A stretch of 14,471 nt of DNA from Aliicoccus persicus_A. Its GTDB lineage: Bacteria; Bacillota; Bacilli; Staphylococcales; Salinicoccaceae. The translations under genes were made by a program, and so were the position numbers. The notes under the pieces were generated by a model. The model saw only the letters and a program-made list of their open reading frames with translations, had not been told where the DNA came from and did not search any database. The stretch covers positions 1 through 14,471 of the forward strand of contig DYYI01000011.1 of assembly GCA_020741755.1 (NCBI GenBank). Direction: 5' to 3'. Below are positions 6,265 to 13,055 of the stretch, in pieces (positions within the stretch are counted from its first letter, which is position 1; each line of letters begins with the position of its first letter).

Positions 6265-7162
6265 ATAGTAAGTCTTTATTCTCTTGCTTAGGAATACCAA
6301 CGCGCAAGCTGATTTGCATTGCATCTAAGTCAGCCCCTTGGTTGATTTCAACATGACCATCAAGACTTAAATATAAGTCTATGTCTGTATTATCCCAACC
6401 GTATGGTTCTCTCATGAGTCGTTGCATATCTTTCATCGATAACGACAACGCTTCTTCATAACTATCACGTGCAGCTGTCGTATACCAACGATCTTCAGTT
6501 TCCAAAACAGGACGGTCGAGTTCTACATTTTTAATAACATCCACTGTTACTGTTGCGGATCCACTACATTCTAATCCAGCACCGTCTAACTCACCGTCGC
6601 CCATCGCACCGTGCAAATCTCCGATTTGTAACAACCCACCGGCTACATTGACTGGGAAGTATAAAGTAGCACCTTTTTTAATCAGACGGTTATCCATATT
6701 ACCACCATGGTCACCGATGCGGCCGCAACCGATTGCGTCACCACTTGGTGCAACACCGATAACACCAATCATTTTTCGTAGTGGAATCTCAACATCATTA
6801 AAGAATGCCACTTCTCGTTCATTATCAATCTCAATAATCTTCGTACGAATTTCCGAGTTGTCTTTTAATGGTCCAACACCATATGTTACAGCAACACCTT
6901 TGTCTGCGACTGTGACGTCATCAATATATACTTTCAAAACATCACCAGGTTCTGCACCTTCTACATATAGCGGGCCTGTTCCCGGGTTCACCTGATCAAA
7001 ATCAATACCACCGATAAGATCATCACTGGATTTAATCTGTTCAGAGAAACAGTCAACCGTATTAAATTTTACAGTTTCTCCTGGTGAGACGCGTAAAGCT
7101 GGTTCATGCGACTTGTCAAACGTGAATTGACGTGTTTCTTTATCAATTTCATAACTTGCCAT
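6263..7162 (-). CDS. Acetamidase/formamidase family amidase
   Basis: The product has 299 residues. The start is the ATG at 7162, seven bases after GGAGGG; a longer version from a TTG at 7177 would begin inside the RBS. The sequence has the acetamidase/formamidase (FmdA/AmdA) hallmarks: a beta-rich N-terminal domain, GPLYVEGAEPGDVLKVYI at 63-80, GCGRIGDHGGNMDNRLI at 146-161 and GDLHGAMGDGELDGAGLE at 181-198. These conserved Asp, His and Glu residues line the active site in the family. The enzymes are cytoplasmic and release ammonia from short-chain amides such as formamide or acetamide; the physiological substrate here is unknown. The gene stands alone between terminators, with its own promoter. 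Confidence 0.88.
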   Translation of the reverse strand: MASYEIDKETRQFTFDKSHEPALRVSPGETVKFNTVDCFSEQIKSSDDLIGGIDFDQVNPGTGPLYVEGAEPGDVLKVYIDDVTVADKGVAVTYGVGPLKDNSEIRTKIIEIDNEREVAFFNDVEIPLRKMIGVIGVAPSGDAIGCGRIGDHGGNMDNRLIKKGATLYFPVNVAGGLLQIGDLHGAMGDGELDGAGLECSGSATVTVDVIKNVELDRPVLETEDRWYTTAARDSYEEALSLSMKDMQRLMREPYGWDNTDIDLYLSLDGHVEINQGADLDAMQISLRVGIPKQENKDLL

Positions 7163-7196
7163 GAAGAATCCCTCCAACTTATTCTATGGTACATCT

Positions 7197-7205
7197 AGTA
7201 TAGCA
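7197..7205 (-). promoter_or_regulatory. Extended -10 promoter of the acetamidase gene
   Basis: TGCTATACT on the minus strand (7205-7197) is a good extended -10 element. No convincing -35 lies 17 bases upstream. It sits after the terminator of the preceding gene, so it is the only visible promoter for the acetamidase. Confidence 0.5.
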
Positions 7206-7225
7206 CCTTCTATTTAGAGAAACTT

Positions 7226-7258
7226 AAAAAACCCTTTGAGTCAAAGGACCCAAAGGGT
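7226..7258 (-). terminator. Intrinsic terminator of the acidic secreted protein gene
   Basis: On the minus strand ACCCTTTGGGTC pairs with GACTCAAAGGGT around CTTT, a 12-bp stem with one G-U pair, followed by a run of Ts. It begins 12 bases after the stop codon at 7271. Confidence 0.9.
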
Positions 7259-7270
7259 AATGCGTATTAA

Positions 7271-8296
7271 TTACTCTGCATCTTCATCTGATTCTTCAGT
7301 ATCTTCACTATCTTCTACTTCCGTACCTTCTTCTGTACCTTCTCCATCACCAGGTGCGATTGATTCTAAACCATCTTGAATTTCTACACCTTCAGGTAAT
7401 TCGAGTTCGAATAATGATTCTTCGAATTCTTCTTCGTTCATTTCAAGCGTTACATATTCAGAACCGATGACTGAATCTGTACCATCATCAATTTCTTGCT
7501 TTAAGATGATGTAGTACTCTGAATCGATCCACATCGTTGTTGGTGAAGCAAACTCAGCGCCTTCGGCACCTTCAATTGGTTCTAAGTTAACTTTGTATGC
7601 ATCACGATCTCCAACTTGTTCAGTACCTTCAACTGTAATATCATACGTTGCTTCAAGTGATTCTAAATACTGAGATGCAGTGATTGCTTGAGTCTCAAAT
7701 TCTACTTCCGGTGCTGCAATACCACTCTCATCTTCTGTTTCAGTATCTTCTTCTTCACCCTCAGCTGCATCTTCCTCACCGTTAGATTCGGTCATTGGAA
7801 TTCTAAATGCTTGTTCTTGTCCTTCAGTATACGTGAGCATTTCCTCACCGTTGTTCACCATGATTGTTAATGATCCATCAGGGTTCTCCATTTCTGTTCT
7901 AGAAAGGACGACGTCCCCATCGTTTTTATACCATTCACGTGTAACAGATTCATTTTCAGTATCTGCAACTGATACTGAAATCGCTGTTTCAAGATAAAGA
8001 TTCTCGATTTCCTCTTGTGCTGCATAACCATTTTCAATTAATGTTTCATAATCAATCGCTTCATCTGTATTTACTTCGCTCGATTCTTCTTCAGTTTCTT
8101 CTGATTCCTCTGTTTCAGTGTCTTCTTCAGTGTCTTCTTCTACATCTTCAGTTTCAGTTTCATCTTCTTCTACTTCTTCTGTGTCTGTATCACCGTTGTC
8201 ATCATCGTCTTGTGCAAATGCTACGTTTTCTCCATTGACGTTAAGCGCGAGTACTGACATGAGTGATAAACCTATACCTGTTTTTAAAAGTTTCAT
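7271..8296 (-). CDS. Secreted polyacidic protein with LolA-like (COG2834-type) core
   Basis: The product has 341 residues. It starts at an ATG preceded by GGAGGAG. Residues 1-28 are a Sec signal peptide (positive start, hydrophobic GLSLMSVLALNV, cleavage likely after AFA). There is no lipobox cysteine, so the protein should be released or wall-associated rather than a lipoprotein. Residues 30-79 are almost only Asp, Glu, Thr and Ser; similar patches occur at about 171-192 and in the last 30 residues. Between them is a folded region: YAAQEEIENLYLETAISVSV, then VGDRDAYKVNLEP (about 228-239) and SPTTMWIDSEYYIILKQE. This resembles the LolA/LppX-fold proteins of COG2834 found in Firmicutes, whose molecular role is unclear. 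The extreme acidity suggests cation or wall-polymer binding, an inference. A SigB-type promoter precedes it. Confidence 0.8.
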   Translation of the reverse strand: MKLLKTGIGLSLMSVLALNVNGENVAFAQDDDDNGDTDTEEVEEDETETEDVEEDTEEDTETEESEETEEESSEVNTDEAIDYETLIENGYAAQEEIENLYLETAISVSVADTENESVTREWYKNDGDVVLSRTEMENPDGSLTIMVNNGEEMLTYTEGQEQAFRIPMTESNGEEDAAEGEEEDTETEDESGIAAPEVEFETQAITASQYLESLEATYDITVEGTEQVGDRDAYKVNLEPIEGAEGAEFASPTTMWIDSEYYIILKQEIDDGTDSVIGSEYVTLEMNEEEFEESLFELELPEGVEIQDGLESIAPGDGEGTEEGTEVEDSEDTEESDEDAE

Positions 8297-8335
8297 AATT
8301 ACTACTCCTCCATTTTCTAAACTGGTAGTTGTTCT

Positions 8336-8361
8336 ATTCCCACTTCATTTATATGATAAAC
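8336..8361 (-). promoter_or_regulatory. SigB-type general stress promoter of the acidic secreted protein
   Basis: On the minus strand GTTTAT (8361-8356) and GGGAAT (8341-8336) are separated by 14 bases. This is close to the SigB consensus GTTTAA-N12-15-GGGTAT, with one mismatch in each box. The start would lie near 8328, giving a leader of about 30 bases. No comparably good SigA promoter is seen in the gap. Confidence 0.6.
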
Positions 8362-8415
8362 AAGCCATAAAATGTCAGATTTCTCTATTATTGCTCAACA
8401 CGCCTATAAACAATT

Positions 8416-8449
8416 AAAAAACAACAGACGTTTATAACGCGTCTGTTGT
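8416..8449 (-). terminator. Intrinsic terminator of the frameshifted small gene
   Basis: On the minus strand ACAACAGACG and CGTCTGTTGT form a perfect 10-bp stem with a 9-base loop, followed by a run of Ts. It begins nine bases after the stop at 8458. Confidence 0.88.
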
Positions 8450-8457
8450 AATAATGT

Positions 8458-8711
8458 CTACTGTTCATAATCGTTAAATATGCGAATTTTATGCTCTGAT
8501 CGTTCATCAGCGAGTAATTGTTGATATTCTTTTCCCGCTTCAATTGCAACTTCTTGGTCTCGTGCTTCAGGGAACTGTTGAAGAAACATCTCTTCTAAGT
8601 CTTCGATGATGTAGTCGACAATTAGTCTTTGACTGATATAAGTTTCGAATCTCTCATCAAACGCTTGCTGATAAGAAAACTAAGTAAACCAAAGATAATT
8701 TTTGTGTTCAT
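8458..8711 (-). pseudogene. Small secreted or membrane-anchored protein gene broken by one frameshift
   Basis: A strong RBS (AAAGGAGGGGGA) precedes an ATG at 8711. The frame reads MNTKIIFGLLSFLISKRL, a signal-like start, and stops after 29 codons at 8622. From about 8660 the neighbouring frame is open to a TAG at 8458-8460 and encodes a convincing charged helical stretch of about 70 residues (QQAFDERFETYISQRL ... RIFNDYEQ). That frame is closed upstream by a TAG near 8678. The total length, 254 bases, is one short of 85 codons, so a single lost base restores an 84-residue protein; the TTTT run near 8672 is a likely place. It is followed by its own terminator. It could be a real mutation or a sequencing error. 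I do not recognise the family. Confidence 0.65.
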
Positions 8712-8769
8712 TGCTCCCCCTCCTTTCTATGAAATCTTTAACTTATGAAATGTATAATATGTCCTACTT

Positions 8770-8787
8770 CTCATACTAAAGTACGAG
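8770..8787. repeat. Imperfect palindrome in the gap before the YfcC gene
   Basis: CTCATAC and GTACGAG flank TAAA; six of seven positions pair and the seventh is a wobble. It lies between the divergent frameshifted gene and the transporter gene and could be a regulator site. The rest of 8712-8958 is AT-rich with no gene. Confidence 0.35.
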
Positions 8788-8910
8788 AGACTATAACGAT
8801 GTGATTATAATTACAATAAGAAATAATATATATGTTATTTTTAATTATTTGTTAAACTTTTAAATTTTGTCCAAAAAGGGTTTTATTTTTTACAAACCAT
8901 CGATATGATA

Positions 8911-8924
8911 GTCTTTTATAAGAC
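8911..8924. promoter_or_regulatory. Palindrome upstream of the YfcC transporter gene
   Basis: GTCTT and AAGAC flank TTAT, giving a perfect 5-bp inverted repeat about 35 bases before the start codon. It lies downstream of a TTTACA (8889-8894) that might be a -35, but no -10 at proper spacing is clear. It is an operator or leader hairpin candidate. Confidence 0.35.
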
Positions 8925-8958
8925 AGATTAAAAATGGATTAAAAAGGAGTTGCGACTT

Positions 8959-10386
8959 ATGGTAAAAGAACCAGTTTCATCAGAAGAGAACGTACAGAAG
9001 ACAAAGAAGTTTGAACTTCCTCACATTTACGTCATACTCTTTACATTAACAGCACTTGCAGCGATTGCGACATATATCATTCCTGCAGGTCAATTTGAAA
9101 GGGAAACAGTTGATGGCCGTGAGGTCATTATTCCTGGCACATTTGAGTATGTGACACAAAGTCCAGTTGGTATTCTTAACTTTATGACTGCGATTCCACG
9201 TGGTGTACAAGAAACGGTCATCATTATCTTTGGTATCATGGCAATCGGTGCAATGTTCAAAATTCTTGAGAAAGCTGGCGTTATTAGTTACATAATCAGT
9301 TTTTTAATCAAGAACTTTGGTAACAAAGGGATGTTGATATTCCCTGTTGTTATCGTACCACTCGCATTATTTGTATCACTGACGGGTAACATTGAGTCTT
9401 CATTAATATTTATACCTGCCCTACTGCCACTATTCTTAAGATTAGGATATGACAGAATGGCAGCGACTGGTGCGATTCTTATCGCCACAGTTGTCGGTTT
9501 CACTGTAGCATTGACTGCACCAGCGAACTTAGGTACAGCACAAACGATTGCTGAACTTCCACTATTTTCAGGTATCGGTTATCGTGCAATCGTCCTTGCA
9601 GTCATGACAACAGTGGGTATTTTGTTCGTTATGTATTATGCGAGAAAAGTTAAGAACGATCCGAGTAAGTCATTGATTTCTGACAATGTTGATAACAATG
9701 AGTTCATTAAACAAAGCATGGTCGAAGGAAATCCGATGAATACGCGTGCGATGATTGCAACAATAGTGTTTGTTCTGTTATTAGGATTCATGTTGTTCGG
9801 AATTTTCCAGTATAACTGGTATTTTATCGAACTTGCAGGATTCTACATCTTTACAGGTATTATCATTGGTTTTATAGCTGGTATGGGACCTTCAAAAATT
9901 GCAGAAGCAATGAATGATGGTGTCAAAACGATACTGCTTGGTGCTTTGATCGTCGGTCTCGCACGTGCGATTTCTATCATGTTAGAAGACGGTTTGATCA
10001 TGGATACTGTCGTCAACGGTTTAAGTATGCTCGTTACATTAATGCCGGAATGGCTAGTGCCGGTTGCGATGATGGTTGTTCAAGGTATTATTAACTTCTT
10101 CATCCCATCAGGAAGTGGTCAGGCTGCTGCGACGATGCCGATTATGATCGGTGTTGTTGACCTTGCAGATATGACACGTCAAACTTCAGTGCTCGCATTC
10201 TTATATGGTGATGGATTCTCGAACATATTCTATCCAACATCAGGTTACTTCATGGCAGCACTAGTTATCGCTAAAATTAAATATACGGATTGGTTGAAAT
10301 TTATTTGGCCACTCTTAATATTCTGGTACTTGATTGGTGCAGTGACGTTGGTTATCGCGTTCTTCATTGATTATGGTCCATTCTAA
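8959..10386 (+). CDS. yfcC: YfcC-family transporter (DcuC/ArcD-like superfamily)
   Basis: The product has 475 residues. The ATG at 8959 is nine bases after AAGGAG (8944-8949); a TTG at 8950 would touch the RBS. About 11-12 hydrophobic segments are present, starting near residue 25, and the family segments are clear: ATYIIPAGQFER after the first helix, SLTGNIESSLIFIPALLPLF, and near the C terminus NFFIPSGSGQAAATMPIM and LYGDGFSNIFYPTSGYFMAAL. The two GSG/TSG re-entrant-like segments are typical of the YfcC/DcuC/AbgT-like ion-coupled carriers, which move amino acids, dicarboxylates or peptides across the cytoplasmic membrane. It converges on an M20 amidohydrolase, as AbgT accompanies AbgAB, which hints at an N-acyl amino acid, arginine-like or dipeptide substrate. 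Confidence 0.87.
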   Translation: MVKEPVSSEENVQKTKKFELPHIYVILFTLTALAAIATYIIPAGQFERETVDGREVIIPGTFEYVTQSPVGILNFMTAIPRGVQETVIIIFGIMAIGAMFKILEKAGVISYIISFLIKNFGNKGMLIFPVVIVPLALFVSLTGNIESSLIFIPALLPLFLRLGYDRMAATGAILIATVVGFTVALTAPANLGTAQTIAELPLFSGIGYRAIVLAVMTTVGILFVMYYARKVKNDPSKSLISDNVDNNEFIKQSMVEGNPMNTRAMIATIVFVLLLGFMLFGIFQYNWYFIELAGFYIFTGIIIGFIAGMGPSKIAEAMNDGVKTILLGALIVGLARAISIMLEDGLIMDTVVNGLSMLVTLMPEWLVPVAMMVVQGIINFFIPSGSGQAAATMPIMIGVVDLADMTRQTSVLAFLYGDGFSNIFYPTSGYFMAALVIAKIKYTDWLKFIWPLLIFWYLIGAVTLVIAFFIDYGPF

Positions 10387-10390
10387 AGCA

Positions 10391-10435
10391 AATAAGCACA
10401 GGCTTTGATTTTCAAAGTCTGTGCTTATTATTTGT
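10391..10435. terminator. Shared bidirectional terminator hairpin
   Basis: AATAAGCACAGGCTTTG pairs with CAAAGTCTGTGCTTATT over 17 bp (one G-U) around ATTTT. A weak T-rich tail follows on the plus strand and a TTTGCTTT tail on the minus strand. It ends both convergent genes. Confidence 0.8.
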
Positions 10436-10440
10436 ATTAT

Positions 10441-11598
10441 TTAATTCAATTGTACTTTACTTCCGTTTCTTGCCACTTCTATAAACATTTTAAAACCTTT
10501 CTCAAATACATCCTCGAGCAACTTGAATTTAGGATGATGATGGTTATAGTCATAACCAGGCGCTTTTGCACCAATAAATGCATAGCATGACGGCACTCTA
10601 TTGCTAAATGCACTAAAGTCTTCCCCACCCATCATTGGTCGCTCACTGACGAGTTCTCCCGGGAAATATTCTTCTACAATAGACCGGACATAGTCAGTGA
10701 CCTGTTCATTATTCATGATAGAGTCATAACCATCTGTGTATTTTAACGTATAGTCATAACCGAGTGATTTGAGTTGTTCTAAGTTTTTCTCGAGTAGTTC
10801 TTTAACTAACTGACGATCTTCTTGACGCAGTGTTCTGACAGAACCGCCGAGCAACACTTTGCTAGGTATTACATTTTCTGAACCGACATTACCTGCATGA
10901 AATACCGTGTTTGATACGACAACGGGATTAAAAGGATCCACATGACGAGAGACAATTGTCTGAATGTTGTTGATGAATTGTGTACCTGCAATTATCGGAT
11001 CAAGATTTAATTGCGGCGTACTCGCATGTCCCCCATTCCCGATTATCTCTATATGATATAAATCCGAATTTGCGCTCGCATGATTATACTTCACATCAAT
11101 ATCACCAAATTCAGTTAACGTCCAATAATGATGCCCATAGATAAAGTCAAAATCATCAAAGTATCCCGTTGCGACCATCTCACGTGCGCCACCTGGAATT
11201 AGTTCTTCAGCATGTTGGAATATACCGACGATTTCATTGTCGAATTCTTCAATATGATCGTTGATATACCAAAGCGCACCGAGCAATGATGCTGTATGTC
11301 CATCATGACCACATGCATGCATTACCCCATCATTTTTTGATTTGAATTCAACATCAGCTTCTTCTTCTACAGGTAATGCATCGATATCTGCACGCAGTCC
11401 AATTTTCTTGCCTTTACCCTTGTTAAAAATAGCAACTGCACTCGTTTCGGTAATCGACTCAATCGTACAGTTCTCCATTTGTTCAAGAATACTTTTAATA
11501 TACTTAATCGTTTCATATTCTTTAAAAGACAACTCCGGGTGCTGGTGTAAATATCGGCGATAATCAATAACTCTTTCTTTGTAATTTTCATAGCTCAT
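10441..11598 (-). CDS. M20-family amidohydrolase (N-acyl amino acid / peptide hydrolase)
   Basis: The product has 385 residues. The start at 11598 is chosen because AGGGGA lies seven bases upstream; the ATG at 11634 overlaps the -10 box and has no RBS. Metal and catalytic residues of the M20D class are present: LHQHPELSF at 17-25, GLRADIDALPV at 68-77, HACGHDGH at 94-101 with Cys96 and His98, the glutamate pair in QHAEELIPGGA at 128-138, GHHYW at 155-159, MGGEDFSAF, and the NHHHPKF near 352-358. This class (IAA-amino acid, hippurate and N-acyl amino acid hydrolases, AbgB) removes the acyl group from N-acyl amino acids or splits dipeptides in the cytoplasm. With the convergent YfcC transporter it suggests uptake followed by hydrolysis. 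It has its own promoter with a palindromic site. Confidence 0.88.
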   Translation of the reverse strand: MSYENYKERVIDYRRYLHQHPELSFKEYETIKYIKSILEQMENCTIESITETSAVAIFNKGKGKKIGLRADIDALPVEEEADVEFKSKNDGVMHACGHDGHTASLLGALWYINDHIEEFDNEIVGIFQHAEELIPGGAREMVATGYFDDFDFIYGHHYWTLTEFGDIDVKYNHASANSDLYHIEIIGNGGHASTPQLNLDPIIAGTQFINNIQTIVSRHVDPFNPVVVSNTVFHAGNVGSENVIPSKVLLGGSVRTLRQEDRQLVKELLEKNLEQLKSLGYDYTLKYTDGYDSIMNNEQVTDYVRSIVEEYFPGELVSERPMMGGEDFSAFSNRVPSCYAFIGAKAPGYDYNHHHPKFKLLEDVFEKGFKMFIEVARNGSKVQLN

Positions 11599-11632
11599 TG
11601 TTAATTCCCCTACCTTTTTATTAAAATTCATC

Positions 11633-11662
11633 ATTATAACGTTGTATTGTCTATCATTACAA
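11633..11662 (-). promoter_or_regulatory. SigA promoter of the M20 amidohydrolase with overlapping operator candidate
   Basis: On the minus strand TTGTAA (11662-11657) and a perfect TATAAT (11638-11633) are 18 bases apart. The -35 is the left end of an inverted repeat spanning 11642-11662: TTGTAATG and CAATACAA, with seven of eight positions symmetric around ATAGA. A repressor here would block polymerase directly. Confidence 0.55.
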
Positions 11663-11701
11663 TGCTGTTACTTGTTATAAACGTTTAGAAAAGACAATTC
11701 A

Positions 11702-12937
11702 TCAATTATATATTATCTCTTTTATCTTACGTATTTCGATTGCATAAATAGAATTGATTAATGGGCCTAAATCTTTTTCTACCATCGCAATTTCTTGTTT
11801 CGCTTCTTCTTTTCGACCGACATTATATAAGGATAACGCATAGACTAGACTTCTTACTTTTAGGGTAATACGATCTATCGGGTGTGAAGCAAGTTTGAAT
11901 TCATAAAGACTTCTATCAAAGTTTTTTATGACAAATTCATACTTACCCTGTAAGAATGCGATTTCTGAATCTAAGCTCTTTAAGTTTATTTGCATATATT
12001 CTCTTTTCTCAGTTCGAACTAAATTTAAAGTATGCATTACTTTTTCTTTATATGAAATCAGTTTTTCAACAATATCTTCAGGTTGATTGATGAGTGCATA
12101 CTTTGAGTATAAAATATCATCAAATCTAAATTCTATTTCTTTCGTTAGATCTGGCGAAAATTCAAGGAATCGTTTTACTTTATCGACATACTCTTGTTTT
12201 TTAATATCTTTTTCGACATACGTATAATAGAGCACCATGAAGCGGAGTATATCGAAATAATATTGGAATTGTAACGTCTCAAAAGATAAAGATTCCACTT
12301 TTTTTGAACTCTCTACGAATAATGGATGATCTTCAACAGCTGACGCTAGAATAGATTCAATAAAATAATATGAGAGTTTAATTTTAGAATCATACTGTGT
12401 AAATGACAGAATCTGCTCTTTATTTTGTTGTAACGTTTTTAATGCTTCATTATATTCCAATGAGTATAATTTTGAGGATGCATGGTCAATCAGTTCTCTC
12501 ATAGCGAGGTGTTTCAATCCATTCTCGATCATACGATTGTAAATCGTTTGGTGCAAAGCGTCTGCTTCATCATGCTGTTGATTAAATCTATAGTAGTATC
12601 TGAGCATCGTTAATAAATATATGCCTTTGTCATTTGTAAAGATGCGATCTTTGTTTGGTAATATTTTTTCTTTTACTTCATCAAAAGGAAAGTTTAAGTG
12701 ATAATCTTTGAAATGCTCAGCCATCTCCTCAGTCCATGCTTCATCCCCTTCTTGTGTTAAATAGAATACAGAAACACCTAATTTGTTTGCGATTTTTTGC
12801 AATGTTTCTATTGATGGGAATGTTTTATCGTTTTCGATTAAACTTAATGTCCCTTTTGTGAGATAACCATCAATTAATTCAGATTGTGTCATTTTCTGTT
12901 GTTTTCTTAATGCTTTTATACGATTTCCGAGTGACAT
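11702..12937 (-). CDS. XRE-type HTH regulator with long TPR-like C-terminal domain (RNPP/NprR-like)
   Basis: The product has 411 residues. The start has GGAG eight bases upstream. Residues 4-61 are a Cro/CI-type HTH: LGNRIKALRKQQKMTQSELIDGYLTKGTLSLIENDKTFPSIETLQKIANKLGV-like pattern, with a YLTQ end. The remaining 340 residues are helical, leucine- and tyrosine-rich, with TPR-like units such as RYYYRFNQQHDEADALHQTIYNRMI and LYNVGRKEEAKQEIAMVEKDLGP. Length and layout resemble NprR and other RNPP regulators, which bind short intracellular peptides, but many such staphylococcal proteins have no known ligand. No pheromone gene is seen downstream. It is divergent from the MFS exporter, and a palindromic operator covers its own -10, pointing to autoregulation and control of the exporter. 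Confidence 0.85.
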   Translation of the reverse strand: MSLGNRIKALRKQQKMTQSELIDGYLTKGTLSLIENDKTFPSIETLQKIANKLGVSVFYLTQEGDEAWTEEMAEHFKDYHLNFPFDEVKEKILPNKDRIFTNDKGIYLLTMLRYYYRFNQQHDEADALHQTIYNRMIENGLKHLAMRELIDHASSKLYSLEYNEALKTLQQNKEQILSFTQYDSKIKLSYYFIESILASAVEDHPLFVESSKKVESLSFETLQFQYYFDILRFMVLYYTYVEKDIKKQEYVDKVKRFLEFSPDLTKEIEFRFDDILYSKYALINQPEDIVEKLISYKEKVMHTLNLVRTEKREYMQINLKSLDSEIAFLQGKYEFVIKNFDRSLYEFKLASHPIDRITLKVRSLVYALSLYNVGRKEEAKQEIAMVEKDLGPLINSIYAIEIRKIKEIIYN

Positions 12938-12959
12938 TCGTTCATCTCCATCCTTGTTA

Positions 12960-12976
12960 GTTTGATTATATCAAAC
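12960..12976. promoter_or_regulatory. Operator 1 of the regulator/exporter control region
   Basis: GTTTGAT and ATCAAAC are perfect 7-bp arms around TAT; one more pair (A and T) extends them to 8 bp. It covers the regulator's -10 box and ends six bases before the exporter's -35. Confidence 0.75.
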
Positions 12977-12993
12977 TTTTGCTTGACATCCAA
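12965..12993 (-). promoter_or_regulatory. Promoter of the XRE-TPR regulator
   Basis: On the minus strand TTGGAT (12993-12988) and a perfect TATAAT (12970-12965) are 17 bases apart. The -10 lies in the middle of operator 1, and the -35 shares one base with the -35 of the divergent exporter promoter. Confidence 0.6.
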
Positions 12994-13011
12994 ATCCCCC
13001 TTTGTCATACT
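12983..13011 (+). promoter_or_regulatory. Promoter of the MFS exporter
   Basis: A perfect TTGACA (12983-12988) and CATACT (13006-13011) are 17 bases apart, with TG at 13003-13004 making an extended -10. The start would lie near 13018, just before operator 2. Confidence 0.7.
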
Positions 13012-13023
13012 AACAACTAGAAA

Positions 13024-13040
13024 GTTTGATTGTATCAAAC
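13024..13040. promoter_or_regulatory. Operator 2 of the regulator/exporter control region
   Basis: The same GTTTGAT-N3-ATCAAAC palindrome as operator 1, with spacer TGT. It lies just downstream of the exporter's predicted start point and upstream of its RBS. Its centre is 64 bp from that of operator 1. Confidence 0.75.
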
Positions 13041-13055
13041 AAAAGAGGTGGAAAA

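Noticed and set aside
8017..8417. Plus-strand open frames rich in Ser and Leu opposite the acidic gene
   Set aside because: They are antisense shadows of the Glu/Asp-rich codons of the secreted protein and have no RBS.
8622..8690. Programmed -1 frameshifting in the small minus-strand gene
   Set aside because: No X XXY YYZ heptamer in the right frame and no clear downstream stimulatory structure; a simple one-base loss explains it.
8864..8879. CodY-box-like sequence upstream of the YfcC gene
   Set aside because: It matches only about ten of fifteen positions of the AATTTTCWGAAAATT consensus, too weak in AT-rich DNA.
11599..11701. A pheromone peptide gene downstream of the RNPP-like regulator
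   Set aside because: Only a five-codon ATG frame (MNCLF) and the in-frame upstream extension of the amidohydrolase are found; nothing has a signal-peptide-like prepeptide.
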